Source: Marinigracilibium pacificum (GTDB lineage Bacteria > Bacteroidota > Bacteroidia > Cytophagales > Cyclobacteriaceae). From it: a stretch of DNA of 64,000 bases. The first letter of the stretch is position 1, and the number at the start of each line of letters is the position of its first letter. Positions 1 through 9,271 of this stretch are shown piece after piece. Where the stretch lies: NCBI RefSeq assembly GCF_012926615.1, contig NZ_JABBNU010000005.1, forward strand, positions 248,001 through 312,000, written 5' to 3'. The translations under genes were made by a program, and so were the position numbers. The notes under the pieces were generated by a model, which saw only the letters and a program-made list of their open reading frames with translations, had not been told where the DNA came from and made no database searches.

Positions 1-2642
1 GTTACCTTTACTATGTCTCCAAACATTTTGTTTACCTCTGCATAATTCTTCTTTATTTTCTCAAATTTGTCTTCCAGACCAAGCCCTCTTGCTTGTGGAC
101 GCAAATTAGAATACTGACCTCCCGGAATCTCATTTTCATAAACCTCAGCTGTACCTGCCTTCAATCCTGATTCAAAAGGATAATAATACTCTCTTACTTC
201 CTCCCAATATCTGGAATATGCATTCAGACTTTCAAGATCAAAACTTTGAGATCTTTCGTGGCCTTCAAGTGCTGCAACTAAAGAGTTGAAATTAGGTTGT
301 GAAGTAAGACCACTCATTGAACTTAAAGCAACATCAACAACATCAACACCACACTCGATAGCTTTTAAATAAGTCGAAGATTGAATTGATGAAGTATCGT
401 GTGTATGTAAATGAATCGGCATGTCCACTGCATCTTTCAATGCCGGAATTAATTTTTCAGCAGCAAAAGGCTTAAGCAGTCCGGCCATATCTTTAATTGC
501 AAGAATATGCGCTCCACAATCCTCAAGCTTCTTTGCCATATCGACATAATATTGAAGATTGTATTTACTATCCGGAACCATGATATCGCCAGTATAGCAA
601 ATTGCAGCTTCAGCCAAAGAATTTGTTCTTTCAACAACAGCTTTGATACTGGTTTGCATATTCTCAACCCAGTTTAGTGAATCGAATATCCTGAATATAT
701 CAATACCTGTCTCAGCAGATTCTTCAATAAACTTAACTATAAGATTATCCGGATAGGCTTTATATCCTACACCATTAGATCCTCTAAGCAACATTTGCAG
801 CAAGATATTAGGCATTGCCTCTCTTAGCAAACGTAATCTTTCCCAAGGATCTTCCTTTAAAAATCTATAAGCAACATCAAAGGTAGCTCCACCCCAAACT
901 TCCATTGAGAAAACATTTGGGTGATTTTTTGCAAACCCCTCCGCAACCTTCATCATATCATGAGTCCTGAATCGGGTTGCTAAAAGTGACTGGTGAGCAT
1001 CTCTAAATGTTGTATCAGTATACTTTATTTCCTTTTCATTTCTTAACCACTCTATAAATTTCTCTCTACCTAATTCAGTCAGCTTATCTTTGCTTCCTGC
1101 CGGATGAGAGGCAAATTTTGGATATTCAGGAACTTTTGGAGTTACAAAAGTCTTTGATCTATCTACATATTTTACATCAGGATTACCATTTATAGTAGCG
1201 TCTGCCAGATATGACAACATCTTTGTACCTCTGTCAAACTTTATTCCGATATCAAATAATTCAGGATGATCCTCAATAAACTTCACTGTAGCTTTTCCAG
1301 TGTAGAATATTTCATGTCTAATTACATTTTCAAGGAATCCGATATTAGTTTTTACTCCCCTGATCCTGAATTCCCGAAGCGCCCTATCCAGACGTTGAGC
1401 CGTTCCTTTCAAGGTTCTTCCACTTGCTGAAATCTTAACAAGCATACTATCGAAGAAAGGAGATACTTTTACTCCGGTATAACAGTTACCAGCATCTAAC
1501 CTGATACCATACCCACCAGCACTTCTGTAGGCTATGATTGTACCATAATTAGGCTTAAAATTATTAGCTGGATCTTCAGTTGTAACCCTACACTGTATAG
1601 CATACCCCTCGCATTTAACATCATCCTGACTCCTTATATAAATTCTTGGATCAGCCAAAGCATACCCTCTGGCAATCTGGATCTGAGACCTGACTATATC
1701 AATCTGGGTTATTTCTTCAGTAATTGTATGCTCTACCTGGATACGAGGATTTACTTCGATAAAATAAATATTCTCATCTGCATCAACTAGAAACTCGACA
1801 GTACCAACATTATTATAATTTACATTCTTAGCTAATGCTAATGCATATTGATAAAGCTTGTCTTTAGTTTCTTGTTTTATACTAACACATGGAGCAACTT
1901 CAACTACCTTTTGAAAACGTCTTTGAACGGAACAATCCCTTTCATACAAATGAACAGTATTTCCGTAATTATCAGCCATTATCTGCACTTCAATGTGCTT
2001 AGGGCTATCGATAAACTTTTCTAAAAAGATGGTGTCATCACCAAATGCATTCTTTGCTTCATTTTTTGCTTCATGAAAAGCTACTTCTAACTGTTTATCA
2101 TCCTTAACAACACGCATCCCGCGACCTCCGCCACCTGCAGCAGCCTTAACAATAACAGGATAGCCGATACGATTTGCTTCCTTTAGTGCTATTTCATAAG
2201 AAACTAACTTTTCCTTAGAGTCCTCGATAATTGGAACATTACTCTCTATTGCAACTTTCTTAGCCTCAACTTTGTCTCCAAGTTTCTCCATCACCTCAGG
2301 AGTCGGCCCGATAAAAATTATTCCTTCTTCTCTACATCTTCTCGCAAATGTGGTGTTTTCGGACAAAAATCCATATCCTGGGTGAATAGCATCAACACCT
2401 TCTCTTTTGGCAACACTGATGATTTCTTCTATATCAAGATATGGCTTTAAAGGGTCGTCGTCAGCCCCAACCTGATAGGCCTCATCTGCCTTATACCTGT
2501 GAAGTGAATACCTGTCTTCAAATGTAAAAATTGCTACTGTTCGGATACTTAACTCCGATGCAGCCCGGAATACTCTGATTGCAATCTCTCCCCGGTTAGC
2601 TACAAGAATTTTCTGAATTTTGTTTACTTGTTGATCCTCCAT
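1..2642 (-). CDS. pyc: pyruvate carboxylase (3' part outside the window)
   Basis: Biotin-dependent enzyme that carboxylates pyruvate to oxaloacetate, the anaplerotic entry to the TCA cycle, in the cytoplasm. Reading down from the ATG at 2642-2640, about 880 codons are open to the window edge; the family is usually about 1150 residues. The biotin carboxylase domain fills roughly residues 8-460: ILVANRGEIAIR at the start, the glycine-rich ATP loop AAAGGGGRGMRVV, and EVNPRIQVEHT. The carboxyltransferase domain begins near residue 540 with TFRDAHQSLLATRFRT and includes AIKDMAGLLKP. The biotinyl-lysine domain must lie to the left of the window. The ATG chosen places the conserved N-terminus ten residues in. 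Divergent or leftward neighbours cannot be seen. The match to the family is very strong. Confidence 0.96.
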   Translation of the reverse strand, partial: MEDQQVNKIQKILVANRGEIAIRVFRAASELSIRTVAIFTFEDRYSLHRYKADEAYQVGADDDPLKPYLDIEEIISVAKREGVDAIHPGYGFLSENTTFARRCREEGIIFIGPTPEVMEKLGDKVEAKKVAIESNVPIIEDSKEKLVSYEIALKEANRIGYPVIVKAAAGGGGRGMRVVKDDKQLEVAFHEAKNEAKNAFGDDTIFLEKFIDSPKHIEVQIMADNYGNTVHLYERDCSVQRRFQKVVEVAPCVSIKQETKDKLYQYALALAKNVNYNNVGTVEFLVDADENIYFIEVNPRIQVEHTITEEITQIDIVRSQIQIARGYALADPRIYIRSQDDVKCEGYAIQCRVTTEDPANNFKPNYGTIIAYRSAGGYGIRLDAGNCYTGVKVSPFFDSMLVKISASGRTLKGTAQRLDRALREFRIRGVKTNIGFLENVIRHEIFYTGKATVKFIEDHPELFDIGIKFDRGTKMLSYLADATINGNPDVKYVDRSKTFVTPKVPEYPKFASHPAGSKDKLTELGREKFIEWLRNEKEIKYTDTTFRDAHQSLLATRFRTHDMMKVAEGFAKNHPNVFSMEVWGGATFDVAYRFLKEDPWERLRLLREAMPNILLQMLLRGSNGVGYKAYPDNLIVKFIEESAETGIDIFRIFDSLNWVENMQTSIKAVVERTNSLAEAAICYTGDIMVPDSKYNLQYYVDMAKKLEDCGAHILAIKDMAGLLKPFAAEKLIPALKDAVDMPIHLHTHDTSSIQSSTYLKAIECGVDVVDVALSSMSGLTSQPNFNSLVAALEGHERSQSFDLESLNAYSRYWEEVREYYYPFESGLKAGTAEVYENEIPGGQYSNLRPQARGLGLEDKFEKIKKNYAEVNKMFGDIVKV

Positions 2643-2800
2643 GTGTACTGTTATGAAATTGGAATGCTGAATTTAACGATTCTGTCATTATTTCAAAAGA
2701 ACTACCGACATTAGCGTTAATTGACAATAAATTTTTACAAGAATTAAAAAATAAACAACAGAAATCGAGTGCAAATTGCCAATTTATTAACTGCAAAAAT

Positions 2801-2831
2801 AAAAAAACGCCAATCGGTACCGATTGGCGTT
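2801..2831 (-). terminator. intrinsic terminator of the 2860-3882 gene
   Basis: A perfect 12-bp inverted repeat (arms 2806-2817 and 2820-2831, core CGCCAATCGG) is followed, on the minus strand, by a run of seven T (2807-2801) and more T. It lies 29 bp past the stop codon of the secreted protein gene and separates it from pyc. Confidence 0.85.
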
Positions 2832-2859
2832 TCCACACATATTACGATCAAATCAATTT

Positions 2860-3882
2860 TTACTCAACTGCAAGTTTTGTTGTAAACTGTCCTTTCTCAT
2901 GTTGAATTTTCGCAACATAAATACCTGGATTTAAATTCAGATTATTTATTACTGTTACTCTTTCATTGAGTCCTTGTTCAAAAACCAATTGCCCTGAACT
3001 ATTAAAAACTGCCATACTTGCACTACCGGCTAAATTATTATCTTTTAAATCTATTATTAATCTATTATTAAAATCATTTAGAGGATTTGGATATACTGCT
3101 ATCTCCTGACTCCCGTACTGTACATCCGGATATACAGCAATTATTGGGTGATATTCAATAAACCCATCGTAATCAGTTGCTTTCAACCTGTAATAGGTTG
3201 TCTGTTTAACAGAATACTCATCCGTATAAGAATAATAATTTATTCTACTACCACCTTTTCCATAAACATCATTCACAGAAGTGAAATCTATTCCGTTAAG
3301 TGACCTTTCTACAGTAAAAAAATTAAAGTTCTCTTCCGAAGCAGTAGCCCATTCAAGCTCAACATAATCATTGTAAGATTCGCCGCTAAATGAAATTAGC
3401 TCTACCGGCAATTTCCCTGGTATAGAATTTTCATCAATTACTAAAGGCCCATTTAAATCAGAATTGGTGCAACCATCAGACTCACAACCACGTCCCCAAA
3501 CACCATTTCCTCCAATTTCAATTAACGTACCACTACTATTATTTCCAGCTTCGAGTAAAGCTCCACTTTGAACATCTATTTCAGCACCAGAAGGCAATAT
3601 CAATTTTGAATTTGATCCAAATGTCAAGGTATTTCCAGACTGTATGGTAATCTTCGCAATAGAAGTTGAAGAAAAATTGTAGGTTGTATTATTAGGAATG
3701 GTTACATCCGCAGAAATTATAATTTCATCAATTGCCTGGGAGCCATTGGGAACAAATCCACAACTCCAATTTGAAGCAACTTGCCATTTATCGCTATCAG
3801 TACCTAAGAACGTACAGACCTGCCCATCTACATTAAAAGCCAAAATAAACATTGGCACTACAAACATTAAAAAATTCTTCAT
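2860..3882 (-). CDS. secreted protein with type IX secretion C-terminal sorting domain
   Basis: A 340-residue exported protein of unknown function. A signal peptide (about residues 1-20, ending VDGQ) is followed by a region of about 140 residues rich in N, S, G and I with short beta-repeat character (ITIQSGNTLTFGSNSKL), typical of parallel-beta surface proteins. Next comes the Bacteroidota linker LPVELISFSGE and a fibronectin-like segment (VELEWATASEENFNFF). The C-terminal 80 residues start at VYPNPLND and end GIYVAKI...TTKLAVE, which matches the type A sorting domain recognised by the type IX system. It is therefore a likely client of the SprA/PorU/PorV machinery encoded elsewhere in this window. 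It is monocistronic with its own terminator. Its catalytic or binding role cannot be told from sequence. Confidence 0.85.
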   Translation of the reverse strand: MKNFLMFVVPMFILAFNVDGQVCTFLGTDSDKWQVASNWSCGFVPNGSQAIDEIIISADVTIPNNTTYNFSSTSIAKITIQSGNTLTFGSNSKLILPSGAEIDVQSGALLEAGNNSSGTLIEIGGNGVWGRGCESDGCTNSDLNGPLVIDENSIPGKLPVELISFSGESYNDYVELEWATASEENFNFFTVERSLNGIDFTSVNDVYGKGGSRINYYSYTDEYSVKQTTYYRLKATDYDGFIEYHPIIAVYPDVQYGSQEIAVYPNPLNDFNNRLIIDLKDNNLAGSASMAVFNSSGQLVFEQGLNERVTVINNLNLNPGIYVAKIQHEKGQFTTKLAVE

Positions 3883-4215
3883 CTCGCTGGTTTATGAAAT
3901 TCTTATAACTCTTGATACCATATAGTATAATGGTGTAACCAATACCTACCTCCTCTTTCGATAAACAATAGATTAATTACGACCAATATTATCCTAGAAC
4001 AGCTAAAAATAATTCACGAAATAAAGCAATCAACCGGGGTGAATTATCCAACATTTACTAAGAATAAGCACAAAACTACACTTATTTATTCTATATTTAT
4101 TTATATTTTTATGAAAATAGCATAAAATGGATGACCATAAATCATGGCCTATTCATTTTGTGATTACACCGAGCCAGTTTATATTTGAACCATAACGAAA
4201 GACAATTTAGCTTTT
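3883..4215. other. divergent intergenic region
   Basis: No gene is seen in these 333 bases between two divergent genes. The right end holds a good promoter for the plus-strand operon. Just upstream of it is an interrupted dyad: AAAATG (4124-4129) with CATTTT (4154-4159), and inside it CCAT (4135-4138) with ATGG (4144-4147). This could be an operator. I found no convincing promoter for the minus-strand gene. Confidence 0.5.
4158..4187 (+). promoter_or_regulatory. promoter of the 4.2-12.6 kb envelope operon
   Basis: TTG at 4158-4160 and TATATTTG at 4180-4187, 19 bp apart, match the Bacteroidota consensus TTG / TAnnTTTG. Transcription would start near 4194, about 20 bases before the ATG at 4216. 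Confidence 0.6.
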
Positions 4216-5001
4216 ATGCAAAAATTTGAAAACCTACTGTTGTCGTTAGAAGATTCTATTCTAACCATAACCGTAAATCGTCCGGATAAGCTGAATGCAT
4301 TAAATTCTCAAACCTTGGATGAGTTAGAAGAGGCTATGCAACTAGCTTTAGATAACAACGAGGTAAAAGCTATAATAATAACCGGATCCGGTGAAAAGGC
4401 TTTTGTGGCCGGAGCCGACATCAGTGAGCTAGCGCAGCTTAATGAAATGACTGCAAGAGGTTTTGCTGAAAAAGGTCAGGAGATATTCCAGAGAATAGAA
4501 AGTAGTCCGAAACCGGTAATTGCTGCTGTTAATGGTTTTGCGTTAGGTGGCGGATGTGAACTTGCAATGGCCTGCCATCTTAGAATTGCAACAACAAATG
4601 TAAAATTTGGACAGCCGGAAGTAAACCTAGGTGTAATCCCAGGTTACGGTGGTACACAACGAATGACGCAATTAATTGGCAAAGGAAAAGCACTGGAGTA
4701 CATGCTCACCGGCGATATGATTGATGTAAATGAGGCTCATCGTCTGGGATTGATTAATCATATTGCTGAAAATCACGAACAACTAATCTCAAAATCAATA
4801 GATATACTTAACAAAATCATGACCAAAGCTCCTCTGGCTATCGGCATGGTAATTGATTGTGTTAATGCAGTATATAATAATGATGAGAATGGTTATCAAA
4901 CTGAAGCTAACAGCTTTAGTAACTGTTGCAAATCAAAAGATTTTAAGGAAGGAACACAGGCTTTTCTTGAAAAAAGAAAACCTGAGTTCACAGGAGAATA
5001 A
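4216..5001 (+). CDS. enoyl-CoA hydratase/isomerase family protein
   Basis: Crotonase-fold enzyme of 261 residues, most likely hydrating 2-enoyl-CoA to 3-hydroxyacyl-CoA in fatty-acid or butyrate-type metabolism. Oxyanion-hole segments are AFVAGADI (residues 62-69) and NGFALGGGCEL (106-116). The two glutamates that act as acid/base in true hydratases are present: Glu115 in GGGCELAMAC and Glu135 in GQPEVNLGVIPGYGGTQR. Length is normal. It is the first gene of a run of seven plus-strand genes, with only 9 bp to the next. A metabolic enzyme heading an envelope operon is probably a matter of shared promoter rather than shared pathway. The exact acyl-CoA substrate is not decidable. Confidence 0.92.
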   Translation: MQKFENLLLSLEDSILTITVNRPDKLNALNSQTLDELEEAMQLALDNNEVKAIIITGSGEKAFVAGADISELAQLNEMTARGFAEKGQEIFQRIESSPKPVIAAVNGFALGGGCELAMACHLRIATTNVKFGQPEVNLGVIPGYGGTQRMTQLIGKGKALEYMLTGDMIDVNEAHRLGLINHIAENHEQLISKSIDILNKIMTKAPLAIGMVIDCVNAVYNNDENGYQTEANSFSNCCKSKDFKEGTQAFLEKRKPEFTGE

Positions 5002-5010
5002 TTACATATA

Positions 5011-6495
5011 GTGAATCCACTAAAAAAACTTGCCGGTGAAACGGTAATATATGGCGTTCCAACTATTCTGGGACGCTTTTTGTATTTTCTACTTATTAAG
5101 TTACACACTAGTGTCTTATCTGAAGGTGAGTATGGCACCTATACTTACTTATATTCTTATACTGCATTTTTTCTGGTAATCTATACCATGGGAATGGAGA
5201 CATCCTATTTCAGATTTGCTACAAAAGACAATGAAAAAGATGCTTACAACCAATCCTTTACTTTCTTACTAATTACTGGATTAATCCTTACAATAATCTT
5301 GTGGTTTGGATCAGATTACTGGGCATCTTTAATAGGCAATGCCGATTATTCAGAATTCATAAAATGGCTAGCTCTGATACTCTTTGTGGATGCAATTACG
5401 GCCATTCCTTTCGCTAGATTAAGGCTACAGAGAAAAGCAATAAAGTTTGCCTCTGCAAAATTATTAAGTATTTTCATTCAAATAGGAATTCAGGTTTTCT
5501 TCCTTTTAATATGCGAAAAGGTTTTAACAGGAAATCTATTTCCGGGATGGAAGCCCTTTATCGGCAAGATATATAACCCTGACAATCCCCTCCCCTATTT
5601 GTTTGCTGCCAACCTCATAGGAAATGGTATAGCTATCGTGATTTTATATAAATCCATGTTTAATGTAAAACTTGGATTAACAAAAAAAATCCTAAAGCCA
5701 ATGTTAATCTATGCTCTACCGATCATGGCTATGGGTTTAACTGGAATGGCTAATGATAATCTGGATAAAATCCTGATGGAGCTCCGATTACCCGACAACT
5801 TCTATGAGGGCCTTACTTCTCAGGAAGCTTTAGGAGTATATGGAGCAGCATTTAAATTGTCTATGGTAATGGGAATTGCAGTTCAGGCATTCAGGTTTGC
5901 AGGCGAGCCGTTTTTTTTCTCTCAATCAAAAGAAAAAAACTCTCCAGAGCTATTTGCAAAAGTAACCTATTATTTCATGGTATTTGGAGTATTAATTTGG
6001 GTAGGCATTAGTCTTAACCTGGAGCTTTTGAGCAACATTCTTCTAGGAAGTGCTGCATTTAAAAGTGCAATTTACATTGTTCCTGTATTACTTTTTGGTA
6101 AATTATTATATGGATTATATGTGAATTTAAGTATCTGGTTTAAGCTTAGTGATAAAACCTATTTTGGGACATTATTAAGTATTGCAGGAGCCTTCATTAC
6201 ACTGATTGGCAATTATTTCTTTATCCCCGTATTTGGATATTGGGCTTCTGCAGTTACACTTGTCCTGTCATATTTCACTATGGTTATCCTTAGTGCTGTA
6301 CTAGGAAATAAACACTTCCCAATTCCTTACCAATGGCTAAATATCATTGGCTACATTGTTGCAGGGGGGTTGATAATCTTTATTACAGACAAATCCGGAA
6401 TGCAAAATGGATTATCAGGTATATTAATCACATCTGTAATTGTTCTTTTAATATTCCTTATGGAAAGAAAGAAAATCGCAGTAAAAACTGGTTAA
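5011..6495 (+). CDS. oligosaccharide flippase family (MOP superfamily) membrane protein
   Basis: A 494-residue integral membrane protein with about 12-14 hydrophobic helices. Its start LKKLAGETVIYGVPTILGR resembles polysaccharide biosynthesis/Wzx-type flippases, which move lipid-linked glycans across the inner membrane. The start is GTG, 9 bp after the upstream gene; an ATG option is not available at the conserved N-terminus. It is followed by a sugar-phosphate nucleotidyltransferase, which fits a role in surface glycan export. No ligase or polymerase gene is adjacent, so the substrate is unknown. Confidence 0.88.
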   Translation: MNPLKKLAGETVIYGVPTILGRFLYFLLIKLHTSVLSEGEYGTYTYLYSYTAFFLVIYTMGMETSYFRFATKDNEKDAYNQSFTFLLITGLILTIILWFGSDYWASLIGNADYSEFIKWLALILFVDAITAIPFARLRLQRKAIKFASAKLLSIFIQIGIQVFFLLICEKVLTGNLFPGWKPFIGKIYNPDNPLPYLFAANLIGNGIAIVILYKSMFNVKLGLTKKILKPMLIYALPIMAMGLTGMANDNLDKILMELRLPDNFYEGLTSQEALGVYGAAFKLSMVMGIAVQAFRFAGEPFFFSQSKEKNSPELFAKVTYYFMVFGVLIWVGISLNLELLSNILLGSAAFKSAIYIVPVLLFGKLLYGLYVNLSIWFKLSDKTYFGTLLSIAGAFITLIGNYFFIPVFGYWASAVTLVLSYFTMVILSAVLGNKHFPIPYQWLNIIGYIVAGGLIIFITDKSGMQNGLSGILITSVIVLLIFLMERKKIAVKTG

Positions 6496-6502
6496 AATTT
6501 TA

Positions 6503-6510
6503 TATTTTTG
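6503..6510 (+). promoter_or_regulatory. possible internal promoter (-7 element)
   Basis: TATTTTTG fits TAnnTTTG and lies 42 bp before the ATG at 6553. No TTG is found at the expected -33 distance, so this may be weak or fortuitous. Confidence 0.3.
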
Positions 6511-6552
6511 ATCAAATAGCCATTTTTATTAAATAAAACTAAACAACCAAGT

Positions 6553-7557
6553 ATGAATATTATCATTCCAATGGCCGGACGCGGCACCAGATTGAGACCA
6601 CATACTCTTACAATCCCTAAACCATTAATTCCAATTGCTGGAAAGCCTATCGTTCAACGTCTTGTTGAAGATATTGTTGAGGTTTGTGATGACAAAGTTG
6701 AAAATATTGGTTTCATAATCGGTGATTTCGGAAAGGAAGTTGAAGAGCATCTTTTAAAAATTGCAAAAAGCCTCGGAGCTAAAGGGCACATTTATCATCA
6801 GGAGCAAGCTTTGGGTACTGCACACGCTATTTTATGTGCTGAAGAATTGTTAACCGGAAAAACAATTATTGCCTTCGCTGATACCTTGTTCAGAGCTGAC
6901 TTCACTCTTGATAGCTCAAAGGATGGCATTATCTGGGTTCAAAAAGTAGATGACCCAAAGGCTTTTGGTGTTGTTAAATTTAATGACGATGGAGTTATCA
7001 CTGATTTTGTAGAAAAACCACAAGAGTTTGTAAGCGATCTGGCAATTATTGGTATCTATTACATGAAGGATGGCGACTTCCTTAGAAGCGAACTTCAATA
7101 CCTTATTGATAATGACATCAAGGATAAAGGAGAGTTTCAACTTACCAATGCCCTTGAAAACATGAGATTGAAGGGCAGTAAATTCGTTCCAGGCAAAGTT
7201 GATGAATGGTTAGATTGTGGTAATAAAGACGTTACTGTCAATACTAACATGAGATATTTAGACTTTATCAAGGATAAAAAACTAATTTCAGACTCTGCCA
7301 AAATCTCAAATTCAACCATTATCGAACCGGTTTATATCGGAGAAAATGTAGAAATTAATAATTCAGTTATTGGGCCCCATGTCTCAATTGGAGATAACAC
7401 GAAAATCAGTAGAAGTATTATTGATACATCTCTGATTCAAAACAACTCAGTTGTAAATGGAATGAATGCTACAAACTCAATGATTGGAAATTTCGTTCAA
7501 TATCATGAAATAGCTGATGATTTAAGCATTGGCGATTACAATGTTGTAAAAAAATAG
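6553..7557 (+). CDS. sugar-phosphate nucleotidyltransferase with left-handed beta-helix tail
   Basis: A 334-residue cytoplasmic enzyme that would join a sugar 1-phosphate to an NTP. The N-terminus IIIPMAGRGTRLRPHT (residues 3-18) with PKPLIPIAGKP is the nucleotide-binding signature of RmlA/GlmU-like enzymes. LGTAHAIL and the VEKP motif follow. From about residue 250 hexapeptide-like repeats (STIIEP, VYIGEN, SVIGPH, VSIGDN, SIIDTS) build a left-handed beta-helix. No acetyltransferase signature is clear, so the tail may only aid oligomerisation. The gene ends one base before the ATG of the next. Confidence 0.9.
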   Translation: MNIIIPMAGRGTRLRPHTLTIPKPLIPIAGKPIVQRLVEDIVEVCDDKVENIGFIIGDFGKEVEEHLLKIAKSLGAKGHIYHQEQALGTAHAILCAEELLTGKTIIAFADTLFRADFTLDSSKDGIIWVQKVDDPKAFGVVKFNDDGVITDFVEKPQEFVSDLAIIGIYYMKDGDFLRSELQYLIDNDIKDKGEFQLTNALENMRLKGSKFVPGKVDEWLDCGNKDVTVNTNMRYLDFIKDKKLISDSAKISNSTIIEPVYIGENVEINNSVIGPHVSIGDNTKISRSIIDTSLIQNNSVVNGMNATNSMIGNFVQYHEIADDLSIGDYNVVKK

Positions 7558-7558
7558 A

Positions 7559-9271
7559 ATGCACCAGGATAGATTAAAATACTTCTTATTTCTCTTTCTG
7601 ATAATAATCGGAAGCTCTGTAATTTATGGTCAATCTAAAAACCTGAATTATAAAGATAAAAGAGCTTTCGAAAACTTTTTCGGAGAGGGAAATAAGTATT
7701 TTATTCTCCAGGAATACGACACTGCTATTGAGCTTTATAAATTAGCTTTGGAAGTAGATAAAAATAATTCTACTGTTTTATATAAAATTGGTGAAATCTA
7801 CCTGAACCTTGGTAAACCTTTTGAAGCAAAACCTTTTGCTGAAGAAGCGTTGAAAAATGACAAGTCTAACAAATACATCTATCTTCTAGCTGCTGAAGTC
7901 AATACCCAGACAGGCAACATAAAGGAAGCAATAGAAATCTATGAAAAGCTCCTTGAAAACATTCCTAATTCAAATGTTTACCTTTTCAATCTGGCTACAC
8001 TTTATCAATATCGCAAAGATTTTGAAAAGGCATTAGAGATTTTAAATGAAGCAGAACAAAAAATGGGAGTTTCAAAAGAAACTGCATTTAGGAAAAAATC
8101 ACTGTTGCTTCAAATGGGTAGAGAACAAGAAGCTGCCGATGAATTACAAAAACTAGTTAATATTTATCCAGACAATAATTTATACATATATGAACTTGGA
8201 GATTTATATATGAGTCTGAATCAATTTGATAAGGCAGAAGAAATGGTGAATCTGTTATTAGAAAATGACCCTAATAACGCTCAAGGGCAAGTAATGCTTG
8301 CTGAATTATATCGCAAAAAAGGAAATGAAGCCGAATGCAGAAGAATTTTAACTAATGCAGTAAAAAATCCCGATCTTGATTTTGACACTAAAGTCAACAT
8401 TGTTGCTGAATATATCAAAGAAATTAAAAACCCTGAGGTAGCTCCATTTATTATTGAAATGGGTAATGATATTATTGCCACACATCCTGATGAACCCAAG
8501 TCTCATGCACTACTGGGAGATATATATTTTCAAGCCGGAGATAAAAAATCTGCCTTGACAAAATATCTGACAGCGATTGAAAAAAATGATAATAATTTCG
8601 AAGTTTGGCAGAATATTTTAAATCTCGAATATGGATTAGGGTACTTTGAAGACTTAAAAATTCATGCTATAGAAGCTATGATTCTTTACCCAAATCAGCC
8701 TTCAGTATATTATTATGCAGGTACTGCCGCTTTAAATTTAAAAGATTACAAGGAGGCTTCACTATACTTTGATCAAGCTATTCCATATACAAATAACGAC
8801 AAGGATCTTCAAGCTGTCTTCTACGGACTTAAAGGTGATGCCTATCATGCACAGGAAGAATATGAAACTGCTTACAAATCGTATGAACAAGCATTGGAAA
8901 TAAACCCTGAGTTAGCTCATGTCCTTAATAATTACTCCTATTTTTTAGCCATTAGAAAATATAACCTTTCCAAGGCATACGAGCTTTCTACAAAACTAAT
9001 AAAATTATTCCCGGGCAATGCAAGATACCTGGATACACATGCATGGGTTTTGTTTAACCAGGGCAAATATAAAGAAGCAAAAAACTTTCTAAAATCAGCG
9101 ATAGATACACAAGATGCCAATGCTACAATTTATGAACATTACGGTGATGTATTGTTTAAATTAGGTGAAAAGCAAAAAGCAGTTGAACAATGGCAAATTG
9201 CCAAAAGTAAAGGATCGACAAGTGAGTATATTGATAAAAAAATTGCAGAACAACGCTTATATGAAAATTAA
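7559..9271 (+). CDS. secreted or periplasmic tetratricopeptide repeat protein
   Basis: A 570-residue protein with a signal peptide (residues 1-24, ending YGQ) and then about a dozen TPR units across the whole length, for example ALEVDKNNSTVLYKIGEIY near residue 55 and ALEINPELAHVLNNYSYFLA near 445. It is probably a scaffold in the periplasm or at the outer membrane. In many Bacteroidota a TPR gene sits between the nucleotidyltransferase and the DUF4292/LytM genes, as here, so a link to envelope assembly is likely. It overlaps the start of the next gene by 11 bases, which suggests coupled translation. Confidence 0.88.
   Translation: MHQDRLKYFLFLFLIIIGSSVIYGQSKNLNYKDKRAFENFFGEGNKYFILQEYDTAIELYKLALEVDKNNSTVLYKIGEIYLNLGKPFEAKPFAEEALKNDKSNKYIYLLAAEVNTQTGNIKEAIEIYEKLLENIPNSNVYLFNLATLYQYRKDFEKALEILNEAEQKMGVSKETAFRKKSLLLQMGREQEAADELQKLVNIYPDNNLYIYELGDLYMSLNQFDKAEEMVNLLLENDPNNAQGQVMLAELYRKKGNEAECRRILTNAVKNPDLDFDTKVNIVAEYIKEIKNPEVAPFIIEMGNDIIATHPDEPKSHALLGDIYFQAGDKKSALTKYLTAIEKNDNNFEVWQNILNLEYGLGYFEDLKIHAIEAMILYPNQPSVYYYAGTAALNLKDYKEASLYFDQAIPYTNNDKDLQAVFYGLKGDAYHAQEEYETAYKSYEQALEINPELAHVLNNYSYFLAIRKYNLSKAYELSTKLIKLFPGNARYLDTHAWVLFNQGKYKEAKNFLKSAIDTQDANATIYEHYGDVLFKLGEKQKAVEQWQIAKSKGSTSEYIDKKIAEQRLYEN

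Noticed and set aside
9165-9260. Longer start for the DUF4292 lipoprotein
   Set aside because: It would remove the signal peptide from the N-terminus and overlap the TPR gene by more than 100 bases.
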